Source of the DNA: Galeruca laticollis
Lineage: Eukaryota; Arthropoda; Insecta; Coleoptera; Chrysomelidae
Length of the DNA stretch: 64,000 nt
Direction of reading: 5' to 3'
Assembly (NCBI GenBank): GCA_963921935.1
Contig: OY998185.1
Span: 62,449,717-62,513,716 of the forward strand
Shown: positions 44,960 through 55,530 of the stretch, in pieces
Layout: each line of letters starts with the position of its first letter
Numbering within the stretch: the first letter of the stretch is position 1
Made by a program: the position numbers and the translations under genes
Notes under the pieces: generated by a model
Database searches by the model: none
Told to the model about the DNA's origin: nothing
Seen by the model: the letters and a program-made list of their open reading frames with translations, nothing else

Positions 44960-45388
44960 TTGGAAGCATTTAGCATTGCGTCCAAGTCAAAGCATAGTTC
45001 GGCGCGTGCCAACTGGATTTTAAGCGAGGACGAGAGTAGTGTTTGAACGGTGCACAATACATGTTGTCGCTCGTGGTGAAAGTTATTTTCACCTTAAAAA
45101 TTAAGTGTGTAACTCCAGATTTTACAATTTACGTGGTGGTCCTATCTTCATACTCAGTCGGTACCGACAGGAAGACCTACTGGCATAACAAGGGTAAGTG
45201 TTATATGCTTCCTATTTTTTTTATTTTTTGCTTCACTTTTATTGCCGGTATCAATTTATGTATTGAACCAAATATAAAGAAAAAAAATAATACAGTCCAT
45301 TTATTTCCCGCCCATACAAATATGACAATGCTTTCATTGCCCGTTGTTTATAGTTGGTTTTCATCCTACAGAAAACGCTTTTAAATGA
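44960..45388 (+). other. Interior of the mariner between transposase and right TIR, possible exon-like stretch
   Basis: It is G+C-richer at 44990-45195 and carries a plus-strand open frame (MNGAQYMLSLVVKVIFT..., 45043 on). A GTAAGT splice-donor-like site at 45195 follows GGCATAACAAGG. It may be the 5' flank and promoter of the transposase gene (opposite strand), or a captured host exon. I recognise no family in the frame. Confidence 0.3.
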
Positions 45389-45794
45389 ATATATTTTCTG
45401 AACTGTTAAGGTTAGACTATAACAATTATATATTGTTGAATTCGGATTGAAGTGAACAGTTTAAAAATATAAAAATATATAGGGTGTCCCATTTAAGAAA
45501 GAACACTTTGTCTCTGACCCTCTTTTCTGGGACATCCTGTATAATATTTTTGTTGAATTTTGAAAACTACATTAATAACCCTTTAACTCTTATTTGAAAC
45601 ATTGTTATCTGCATCAAATAATAAGTGAGATATAGAAGGGTCCAAAAGCCCTGTACATTTAGCAACGTCAAAAATATAAAATTAAAATCGTTTGTTTATC
45701 TAATATACATAACCTAAATTTCGTTACTGTATTCTGCGACAAAAATATCTTACTTTAAGCGAAAACTTTATAACCCTATCCTTATTTAACTTAC

Positions 45795-46208
45795 CCGAGT
45801 ATTAATGGCGAGCGATTCCAAGATGCTCAAAGAATATTCATTCCTCTCAAATACAGGAGCGTTATCGTTAACGTCTTGTACTTCAACCAGTACAGTTAAA
45901 TTGGCTAATAGAGGTGGTATCCCGTTATCAGTAGCCGTAATCACCAAACTGTGTCGTTGTGATGTTTCGTAATCCAAACGTCTGGTAATGGTAACATCTC
46001 CGATTTTAGGATCGACTTTGAAGAGACCAGCGTAAGGATTGTTGATAATTTTGTAATTTACTATTCCGTTCGAACCGGAATCTTTGTCTTTGGCATGAGC
46101 TGAATATAGAGGAGAACCGATTTCGACATTTTCTGGTACTGAAATACGAACTATCGACGATTCGAATTCGGGAGCGTTGTCGTTTACGTCTTCTATCTCT
46201 ATGTTCAC
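45795..46208 (-). CDS. ds: dachsous, cadherin-repeat exon (second visible)
   Basis: The acceptor TTATTTCAG ends at 46209 and the donor GTAAGT begins at 45794. It is 414 bp, phase 0 at both ends, 138 residues. It opens with the linker VNIEIEDVNDNAPEF, carries one full cadherin repeat (VPENVEIGSPLYSAHAKDKD, RRLDYETSQRHSL, ATDNGIPP, VQDVNDNAPVF) and starts the next (NEYSLSILESLAINTR). It is followed by the 20,988 bp intron, which begins with 141 bp before the mariner. Confidence 0.93.
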
Positions 46209-46296
46209 CTGAAATAATAAACACAAGACAATAATGAAGTGACGGACTAGTTGAGAAGTGGCGATATATATGGAGATTACAGTATGTATAATTTAC

Positions 46297-46475
46297 CTGT
46301 GTGTGTCCATATGCGGGTGGTTCTCCGCTGGTTGCTTGAACGTTCAACAGCACGCTAGATTTGCTTTCGTGGTCTAATCTTGACGCTGTCGCTATGACTC
46401 CTGTCATACTGTCTATGTGGAACAAACCGTCAGGATCTCCGGAGTAGATGGAGTATCTAATGTTGGATCTGCCAG
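46297..46475 (-). CDS. ds: dachsous, cadherin-repeat exon (first visible, most 5')
   Basis: The acceptor TTTGTTTCAG ends at 46476 and the donor GTAAAT begins at 46296. It begins with the last two bases of a codon and ends in phase 0. It encodes GRSNIRYSIYSGDPDGLFHI, DSMTGVIATASRLDHE and ATSGEPPAYGHTQ, the second half of a cadherin repeat whose linker is at the start of the next exon (88 bp intron). The previous exon, ending with G, must lie beyond 64000, since no matching exon was seen upstream. Confidence 0.9.
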
Positions 46476-47240
46476 CTGAAACAAAAAATAATCATTAGTT
46501 TTTTCTAGATACAAATAATTTTTTTATAATTCACGTATACAAAATTAACTTTTTATAATTCGCGTATAAAAGAGATTTCATTATAACATTGTTTACAGTG
46601 TCACAATAAAGCTCTTTGAACACTGTAATAGTAATTTTTAGTGTACAGTTGGTTATTGTATTTAGTTATATTTTTATTTGACATTTGACTTTAATCTTGA
46701 CACAAATTATAAATGAAATGGTCTAGCGTTGTTCTAGTTAGCAAATTATTATATTAAAGGTAAATTAGAATGATTTATGTATTAAAAATATAATGAATAA
46801 AGTACACGCTAACGTTTATTTATAAATGATTTGTCAATTGTTTATTTTTATATTGTATAGGGTCAATGTATAGGTATACAAAACGTCCAATTTTTGGGAT
46901 AAATTACCAGATATCTATGTGAAGATGTATGACAGAAATAATTCTGTTCATGATATAATATAAATAGATCACAAGAGCATATACGAAGAAGCTCTTTTTT
47001 AAACAAATAATCATCCTCTGTTTGCTTAAATGAAAGTTTGTTTACAATTTACACAATTATTCGGTTATAATATGTCCAAAGTCAGAAGTGCTGAATAAAA
47101 CAATCTGTAATCTGACCAATTAGGAATCTACAGAATTGCCAACTTAAATTCAAACCACTCCTCTTAGTTTAAAAACAGAGATTATATGAAATTCTATTTT
47201 ATTTAAATAATTAAATAAATGCGAATTATAAAAAATATTG
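46476..47240. other. ds intron DNA, nothing recognised
   Basis: AT-rich, no open frames of note, no repeat structure beyond a short local duplication (TTTTTATAATTC.CGTATA at 46520 and 46550). Confidence 0.45.
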
Positions 47241-47244
47241 TGTA

Positions 47245-47370
47245 AAACTTGTGCCACAATGACTTTCTGTAGTACTCGTGATTTGCACAACTCACCGCTT
47301 CGCGGTTCGTTGTGCAAACTTCACTCGTACTACAAAACGAGTCATTGTGACACTTGTTTTACAAATAACT
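47245..47370. repeat. Large hairpin, TCACCGCTTCGCGGTTCG type
   Basis: TGTGTAAAACTTGTGCCACAATGACTTTCTGTAGTAC and its imperfect complement GTACTACAAAACGAGTCATTGTGACACTTGTTTTACAAA flank a TTTGCACAAC/GTTGTGCAAA stem and a CCGCTTCGCGG tip. Arms of about 60 bp. A related hairpin is at 50818-50935. Confidence 0.8.
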
Positions 47371-47439
47371 ATTATTCTTTTAAGTGTTAAAAGAATGAGA
47401 ACCCAGTTGTTATTAGTATGTAGTTCTAGCGTTGAACGA

Positions 47440-47560
47440 GCGTCCAACGAGTGTTGAATTTTCAACTTTTTCGTCAACTTATTCGTCAAATGTTTCGTCA
47501 AACGTTTTGTCAAATTTTTCGTTAAATTTTTCGTCAAATTATTCGTCAACTTTTTACAAA
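47440..47560. repeat. 12 bp tandem repeat (TTTTTCGTCAAA)
   Basis: About nine imperfect units: TTTTTCGTCAAC, TTATTCGTCAAA, TGTTTCGTCAAA, CGTTTTGTCAAA, TTTTTCGTTAAA, TTTTTCGTCAAA and so on. On the minus strand it stays open as an NLTK-type repeat, which I regard as meaningless. Confidence 0.85.
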
Positions 47561-47887
47561 CAACTATTGTGACATTGAAAACAGTGTCACAAAATAACCA
47601 TATCATTATCGTTTTTGGTAACTTTTTATACAGCTGGAAGCACTGTTTAACTTATGCCTGACAAACTGACATTTATAACTGTCTTCACTTGATAAATTTT
47701 CTATAAAGTTTGAAGAATTTAAATGTTTTGAATGAAAACAATAATATTAAATATAAACAATGTATAAAAGTCATGATTTTTAATGTCAATCGTATATATT
47801 CCATTAGTGTTTTGAATGAAACTCACTGTTTCTAGCTTATTCCACAATATAATGAAAAATGTTGAAAATTCTAAATAATTGACAATT

Positions 47888-47914
47888 GTTTCGATAACTA
47901 AATATCATCGTCAG
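47888..47914 (-). ncRNA. Hammerhead-like stem-loop in PLE copy 2
   Basis: CTGACGA, unpaired T, stem GATA/TATC, loop TTTAGT, then GAAAC. The core and stem equal those of copy 1. The loop has changed while its length of six is kept, even though the coding part has decayed. Confidence 0.45.
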
Positions 47915-48177
47915 AATGACAGAAGTTACATTTCATTTGATGTCTACCTGCTGTTTATTAGTTATTTTTGGCTAGACCAAGAAGTGACCTAACTTGTGAT
48001 TGACTTAATATATGTTAATAAAAAAAAGATGTGATATTACAAATATTGAAGATTAGATATTATTAGCCCTATGGTGATATCCTGGATACCATTTTTCCAA
48101 TTAAGATCAGTATAACTGTGCAATGATATAGAAAACCAGGAAAACTATATTTGCTGATCTTTACAATTATCACTTAA

Positions 48178-50340
48178 GAAGACAGTTTAATAGTGGAGAA
48201 CTCTATAGATTTATCTGTTCATTGACGACTTTATATTGTGGGTTTAATAAATGTCTTCTAATTTCCAATTTTTCAAGGAAATCCAGTTCTTGTTTCTTAT
48301 CACAAATATGTGGTATTTCTAGTTCTGTGTTAGGTGTCAATGAATGATTGGTGTCAAGTAGATGTTTTGCATAGTGGGATTTATCTGTATACTCGTAAGT
48401 GTTCACTGTATTGGATTTCAAAATTCCTAAGGGTCTGACCCAAATAGACAGCATCACATTTTGTACATTAGAGTTTATATATACCGATTTCTTTAATGGT
48501 GATATTTTTGTTTTCACATTTTACAGTTTTATACTTACGTTACTTTCTCTTTTAAAAGAAATTGTTGTATTCGTTGCTAAAGATATTATCTTTGAAACAC
48601 TATTAGAAATATTTCCTGCATATGTGATGGTTTTATAATTTTTAATTTTTTCAGTTTGTTTAGGAAATATTAGTTGTAATGCCACTTTTTCCTCTTTTTT
48701 ATTTATTAGATTATTTATCATATGCAATGGATAACCGTTGGATATTGCTATTTGTCTAATTGTATTAATCTCTCTATCAAAATTACATTTGTTCATAGGA
48801 ACTGAAAATGCTCTATGTATCATTGAATTATATGCCGCTAGTTTATGTGACATGAGGAGATTGAAACTATATGGAATTGTCACATCATTGTGTGTTGGTT
48901 TTCGGTAAATGGAATAATCAAGTACATTATTAACTCTTGGAATTTTTAAATAAGAAAATTGATTGAGCTATTTTTTTCAATTTCTAATGTAAATTTAATT
49001 TTTGGTTGTAAATTATTGATTTGATTGAAAAATAGATCTAATTGTAGTTCACTACCCATGAAACAAGCGAATATGTCATCTACATATCTATACCAGAATA
49101 AAACATTTTTTGAAATATTACTTTCAAAGATCTTTCTTTCTAAACTGTCCTTAAAAATGATTGCCAAAATAGGTGATATAGGGCTTCCCATTGCTAAACC
49201 TTCATTTTGAATATATATCTTATTGTCAAAAGTGAAATGATTCTGATTAATACATACATCAAATAAATTAATTATATCTGATATTATGCCTGGATTAAGA
49301 TTTTTATCTTCTAGTAATTTTCTTACATGTACGAAGACATTCTATAGGAGGAATTTTAGTGAACATATTAGTAACATCAAATGAAATAAGCTTATAGTTA
49401 TCTTCCAAGTTGATTGGTTTCAATTTTTTAATTAGTTCTATTGAATTTCTAATTGAGTACTGAGATTCATATCCGTAACTATTAAGTATATTATTAAGCC
49501 TCTTTGCCAATATATTATTAGGAGTATTAAAATAAGAAGCTACAGGTCTAATTGGTTTCGTTATTTTATGTGATTTAACTGTTCCATATAATTGTGGACA
49601 ATGAGGATTCTTTTGTATGATAGACCTCTTTTCGTAATAACTTAAAAGATAATTTGAATTATTATCAATATCCCTTACATTATTAGAAAACTTTTTTGTT
49701 GGGTCTGCTTTAAGAACTAGATTCTATAAGTTATATATTTTTGGATTATAATTTTCAGTTGTCAATATGACAGTTGTGTTCCCCTTATCAGATTGTTTGA
49801 CGTTTAACTTTTGAAGGTTCAATATTTTTGATTAAATTGGCAATTTTTAATTTCCCATAAAGAAAATTATTTGAATTAGATTTTCAAGCTATTTCTGACT
49901 CTGTGGCAATAATTTGTTTAATATTATTCGTAAATTTTGGTGGTATGCTGTACTCTAAACCTTTATTTAAAAATTCTATTTCACTATCTGTAAAATTAGT
50001 GTTTGACAGGTTTTCAAATCGTGGTACAAAATGTGTTGGTATGTAGGTACTTACAGTTCCATGGTGTTTAGAGTATTGAATTCTGTGTTGTGTGTGATCA
50101 AGTTTCTGTAGCTGTTGTTTTTGTTTCTCAAATTTCTTATGCTTCATCGTGCTGACATTTTCTCTGATTTTGTCATCTAAACAGTCAAATTCTACTGGAT
50201 GTAATTGGAACGTGAGTTCTGAATGTACAACTTTTATGTAGTTGTCTAAGAAGTCCCTCACTTTAAACCATTTATCACATTCTTCTCTTATTCAATCTCG
50301 TTGAGCATATTTTATAGCTTTTTGTGCTTGCGGTGTTTTA
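48178..50340 (-). pseudogene. PLE polyprotein relic (RT and GIY-YIG), multiply broken
   Basis: Open pieces on the minus strand carry, in order, an N-terminal part (50261-49884), NILNSYGYESQYSIRN and SFDVTNMFTKIPP (49510-49304), MGSPISPILA with YRYVDDIFACF (49191-48946), the AYNSMIHRAFSVPMNKCNF segment (48883-48521) and the endonuclease tail with HYAKHLLDTNHSL (48517-48203). The order equals copy 1. The breaks are frameshifts and stops, so it is inactive. Confidence 0.88.
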
Positions 50341-50817
50341 GTGTGACATTTTATATTCACATAATTTGGTATTACCTTTTTCCTAAGGCATTCTCGGTTG
50401 AACCAAATGTTTTGTGATGTTTTGTAACGTTTTTTTTAGTATATATTTCAATTTCTAATTTTTCAGTATTAAAATTTTGTCGCGTACAGAACAAATGACA
50501 AAATTATGAACGTAAATGAAAGCAAATCAAAACATAAATACCTTATACATATTTTTGTTTCGATTTTTCAGGTAGTAAATCATTGACCGCATTATCAGTA
50601 ATATTGGAGTACATGATAATTCGCTGTTTAATTCCATATTCATAAATTTCGAACTATGCATTAGTTACTTACTAAACATTAACGATATATAAAACTTCTG
50701 TCTACTATCAATTGTTTATGTGAGGGTTACCAACATAAATAAAGAAACACAATAAACCCTAATATTGCAATTATATTTTTATGAAAAACATTTTTGCACG
50801 TTCATTATAAAAAAAAG

Positions 50818-50935
50818 TATGTAAAACTCTTATCGCAATGACATTTTGTAATACTCATGCTTTGCGTAACTCACCGCTTCGCTCGTACTACAAAACGTGT
50901 CATTGAGACACTTGTTTTACAAATAACTTTTGTAT
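50818..50935. repeat. Second hairpin of the TCACCGCTTCGC type
   Basis: AGTATGTAAAACTCTTATCGCAATGACATTTTGTAATAC pairs with GTACTACAAAACGTGTCATTGAGACACTTGTTTTACAAA. The tip GTAACTCACCGCTTCGCTC is shorter than in the 47245 hairpin, one side of the inner stem being lost. The two hairpins bracket PLE copy 2. Confidence 0.75.
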
Positions 50936-53504
50936 AATTTCCATAATAACGCTGTCACACTAAAAACTCACCCTGTATATCAAAACATCTATCAATAATG
51001 ACAAAATAAAATTTGGGTTCATCTATCAACAATGACAAAATAAAATTTGGGCTCTTATGGATGAAACTAGTATTAAATTTATTAATCCTACAATATGTTT
51101 GGAAAAAACTCAAATATCTATTTGACATATAAGTACCACCAAAACATCCTTAATAATTATTTAACACAACGTATTTAAAATACGTTTTTTTAACATTCTT
51201 GTTTTGGTCGTGCTTTCACCGAACAGAGTTCGACATCATTAACTCAAATTAATTATATTCAACATTCTCGACAACACAAAAAACAATAAGCCTTAAATAT
51301 AAATACGGAGATAAGAGATAATGAAGCCGTCATACGTTACAAGATGACATTGATTCCTTCAATTAACGGCAATTGTTTCCCACACAAATTCAAAACTTTC
51401 GTCGTTTGAATCGGATGCTCATTCGCATCGTCACCTTTGTTCATCCAGCTCGTAAATACGCTTCTCTTCTTCACTCTTGTCAATTCGACCTTGCCTTAAT
51501 TAACTAGACTATGCAGAATGGAGGCCAAGACTTCTTCTTTTTTAATTGTTGTTTTTAGGAATTGAGTTTACACAAAGCATATATATATATATATTTTGTT
51601 TTATATTCCACTCGTTATTCTTTTATCTTTTCATTGGTTATTTATATATATATATATATATATATTGTGATGTATTTTAATTTGAGTTACAGGTTGGGTT
51701 TAAAAAAGTGCGATGATGATTATTTTTAATTATTATGTTATTGTCAAGTTGCAATATTGTTATGGAATTTTCTATTGTTTATTATGAACGTTAAATGTGT
51801 TAATCATTATATTTCCTTTTTTATTATGGGCGCCAGAACTCGCATGGTCTGTTTATTATAAACAGAGCGATTTCGTACCTAATGCAAGTTCAAATATTAA
51901 TATCAAAAGCTTTATTCCTTTTTCTTCAGATCTCAGGGGTGTGTCCGGCACTAGCGTTCAATAGTAACAGGAAACTGATAGGTTTGAGAACACTTGAAGG
52001 AAAACAAGGAGGTTTGAATGTAATTTTGTTTAATTAATGAAAAAATTCTATATATTTCTTAACATTTCTCCTTCTCAATACTTACTGACGATAAAACCTG
52101 AACAAATTGCATAATTATTTACAAACATCTATATATAATTCTCATAGCTAAATGATTCAAGTGAAATTATTATGATAAAATAAGAAAAATAACTATTAAA
52201 TACTGTGTAACCATGATATCATCGTTAACCTGCAATAAATTCCCACCTCTAGCATTTTAAACGAGAATGTGCTGGCGGCGTGAATCATTGTGTCATATGA
52301 CCAGAGATACAGCCTGTCAATCGTAAAATGAACGTTTAGAAGTAATGTTTTTTAAAGGTTATTAATATATTTAGTGTTTAATAATAAAATCAGTGAGTGA
52401 TTTCGTCGTTGTTTGAGATTAAATTGAATTAGTAAGATAGTGGAAATTGATTATTCTTAAATAACTAGGTAAATTCAAAAGGATCAGCTCATAATAAATA
52501 TTATATCTAACCTAAATAATAAATCATTAAACCAAATGTTTGTGAATACATACAGAAATTCATGAGCTTGAAGATAACAAAAGTCTTGTGTTTCCACTCA
52601 TTTCAGTTCAATGAAACTTGTGATGATCAGAATGTATCAGCTTTTCTATTCGACGAGGAGTTAAAAGTTATCATATTCGGATTACTTTCAATATAAGTAA
52701 TTTCTTCTACGAGGAAAATGTAACCATAGCCAGGAACAAATAAGGTAAAATTAAATTATCTTACCAAGTTCTAGTACACGATTAACGAAAAATTTTTATT
52801 TGATGTTTAATTATTGGAAACTGGATCATTCCATTTATTGCCAATGACGTTGTCACAGTAAAAAATCAAAATTTTGTCCTTCAATTATGATTTTTTTATT
52901 TTAATTGTATTATTTTATCCTCGTTCTCACACCTTTTCCACCTAACAACCCCCTCTCGACGCTCAACAATCAACAACTTTTTTCATGTTTTTTCGATCCT
53001 CTTTTGTTAATTTGTAAACAGTTATTGTTTTTAAAAAAAATCTATTTATCCGTGTCTTGTTCTTTTTCAATTATTCACTCCGTTCGAAAATACCTCCGCG
53101 ATTACACTAATGTCACTTTATTTACACTTAATCTAAGTATTGATAAAGCTGTCAGTTTATATATAATACTATTCATGTCACTTTGCTTTTTCAATCGTCG
53201 TCAAAAAAATACTTTAACATATACAGGGTTTGTCAAAAGTTATAGCAATCGGGAAAATACAATTATAGAAGTTTGTTTTTCAAAATTTATGTTACGAATG
53301 AATAATATCTTTTTATAATTGACTCACGTGTGTGCAACACACAACTATATGTTAATAGTTTCGTTTATCAAATATTTTTTTTATCGTGAATCTAAATATC
53401 ACGTAACTATGAGCATTATAATTCTTTTTAACTGGAAATGGGCATTTATTTACAAAATTTTATTTGTTTATTTTTCTGTTATTAATATTCCACTTTAATA
53501 TATA
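50936..53504. other. 2.6 kb of ds intron DNA with TA microsatellites
   Basis: It holds (TA)n runs at 51575-51596 and 51642-51664. ATACAGGGTTTGTCAAAAGTTATAG at 53222 looks like a lone mariner-type terminus. A 137-codon frame at 52905-53318 runs into that terminus and has no family features. No exon of ds was recognised. Confidence 0.45.
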
Positions 53505-55043
53505 CAGGGTGATTCATAACTACTGGTACATAGGCTAAGGGTAGATTGTTTGGACCAAAATATGGCGATAGGACCAAATATACCTCAATAAAATATTGCT
53601 GTGGAAAAAGATAAAGGGCGTTAATGTTGAATTTTTTTTCGTTTTTTGCTAATAATTTCACTGTAAATTTATCGATTGTTATCAAAATCGGCACACATGC
53701 ATAATTTTATACAGGCAATATTATTTTATGTATTATTTGTCATTTTGTTACAGGGGGAGCCTCATGAAGGATTTCTGATGATGAAATTGACGAAACTTTT
53801 CAGTCATTTTTATTAAAAAATATGACATAAACATCATTTCTACGTAATATTGGTACTCTTGTTCAAACACGATATTCTTATTCGTTTTCGAGAAAAACGC
53901 TATTGAACAGTTCAGAGTATCGGAAGGGGATTTCAAGTAACGGACAATAAAAAAACTTGTATCTTAAGGCTTCTATTTCGACGACAAAGCGTAAATAAAA
54001 ACAATGTAACATAAAAAGAGCATACTCAAATTAAATGTTCTACGTGGCCTCCTCCGACTTCTATGCCTTTTCTAATTCTTTTAATAAAGGACTGTCGAAC
54101 TTCAAAGAACATATTATTCTATCCCCTTATAAAGTTAGCCGCATTTTGTATTTTCCTCCAGAGTTCGTCTCTCGAGTTAATTTCATTGGCATAAACTAGG
54201 GACTTCATATGTCCCCAAACATAAAAATCAAGCGGGTTATACTCAGGACTTCTTGGTGCCCATTCAAAATCACTCCCTCTGCCAATCCATCGTTGAGGAA
54301 ATATGTCATTTAGATGATTTCTAACAACTAAAGGGAAATGAGGTGGAGCTCCATGCTGCATAAATCACATTTTATTTGTTACAGCTAGTGACAGATTATC
54401 CAAAATATAGCTAAAAGTATTTTGCAAAAAAATTAGATAAGAATCTCCATTTAAATTTAAACTCATGCTGGAAATGTCTTTCTTTCAGAGCATGCGAATT
54501 TTTTTCTTCCCAATAATGGCTGTTTCGCCAATTAAATACCTTTCGTCTGGTAAAAATCGCTTCATAGGTGAACATAATATTCTTAATAAAATTTCGGTCA
54601 ACATTATGCTTGTTGAGAATACGTTGACAGAACTGTAACCGTCGTGGGAGATCTCTTGGAAGCAAATTTTGAACAGGAGTGAAGTGATAAGGGTGGAACT
54701 TTTCTTTTTTTAGAATTCTAATAATAGACGACTGACTTACTCTTGTTGCTGATGACAAATGACGTGAACTTACTGTAGGATTTTCATCTATTCGAACCAA
54801 AATGTCATCTTCTTGATTAGGTGAAATTTGTTTCGGACGACCTACTTGATTTTTATTGTGAAATGATCCGGTTTCACCCAAACGATGAAATAGATTTGAA
54901 AAAGTTTTGTGTTTTGGTTGCCTGCTGCCTTGATATAACAATTCATACATTCTGGCTGCAGAGTGCCCGCAAAAATGTTCTCGTGCGTATACACAAATCA
55001 TATCCCACATTTCTTGATTCGTAAAATTATTGTGACGAGGCAT
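53505..55043 (-). pseudogene. Second mariner-type transposon relic with mutated catalytic residues
   Basis: The left end has TA followed by CAGGGTGATTCATAACTAC. The minus-strand transposase starts at 55043 with MPRHNNFTNQEMWDMICVYA, followed by helix-turn-helix regions (GRPKQISPNQEDDILVRI, SSRHLSSATRVSQSSIIRIL). The first catalytic Asp position reads FTYEAIFT (Asp to Tyr), the second MQHGAPPHF (Asp to His) and the third PLDFYVWGH (kept). Two frameshifts or stops lie between 54361 and 54420. No matching right terminus was found up to 55330. It is a different family from the 43464 element. Confidence 0.87.
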
Positions 55044-55328
55044 TTCAATCGAAAAAGTATATTATAGCTTTAAACTCGCGGAAAGAACTGAGAACTGTAG
55101 AAAAAATCCTCACTGGATGTGTGAGGTTCACACTCAATACCCTAAAAAAGTAAACGTTTGGGCTGATATCATTAACAATGAAATTATTTGCCCCTATTAA
55201 CATAAGAAGAAAAACATAAAATAAGACAAGACTTCACAGTCGCATAAAATGGAGCACCTTAATTTATCTCACCAATAGTTAATAATAATAATAGTAGTAA
55301 CCACCATGCTCAATGATACGAAGCATGT
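55044..55328. other. Gap between mariner relic and LINE scrap
   Basis: No terminus, gene or repeat that I can name, apart from a (TAA)n-like AATAATAATAATAG run at 55280. Confidence 0.4.
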
Positions 55329-55530
55329 TTGAACGTCAAAACTAACAGAACCATCAACTGTACCATCTCTTATCTTCTCTACATGGATGACATTAAGCTA
55401 AACACAGTAAATAAGCGCCAAATCAATCATCTTCTCGATATAACACATCGATTGTCCACTGATGTCCATATGGAGCTTGGGTTGTCCAAGTGCAAGACCC
55501 TATCGACCCGTAAACGAAGATGAGCAACTA
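55329..55530 (+). pseudogene. LINE reverse transcriptase scrap (YMDD box)
   Basis: INCTISYLLYMDDIKLNTV, NHLLDITHRLSTDVHMELGL and SKCKTLSTRKR follow the YxDD box and the next helix of LINE reverse transcriptases of the ISHLLYMDDLKL type. Clade unresolved. Both sides are truncated. Confidence 0.65.

Larger units (their letters stand above)
43464..45653 (-). mobile_element. mariner/Tc1-superfamily transposon, 2190 bp, long terminal inverted repeats
   Basis: The ends are CAGGG...CCCTG flanked by TA on both sides (43462-43463 and 45654-45655), the target duplication of this superfamily. Terminal inverted repeats of about 260 bp share TATATCTCACTTATTATTTG, AGAAAAGAGGGTCAGAG, GGGTG/CACCCTATATATTTTT and TCTAACCTTAACAGTTCAG. 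It carries one transposase gene on the minus strand. It lies 141 bp from a ds exon, in the 21 kb intron. Confidence 0.95.
47811..50430 (-). mobile_element. Penelope-like element, copy 2 (full length, decayed)
   Basis: It is the minus-strand counterpart of copy 1 with matching 5' (ACGTTACAAAACATCACAAAAC) and 3' (GAGTTTCATTCAAAACACT) limits. The 3' region, with CCAGGATATCACCATAGGGC and the stem-loop, is present. It lies upstream of the visible ds exons, in an intron, between two related hairpins. Confidence 0.9.

Noticed and set aside
52905..53318. 137-codon frame as a ds 5' exon or other gene
   Set aside because: It is on the plus strand, runs through a mariner-like terminus and has no cadherin or signal-peptide pattern that I trust.
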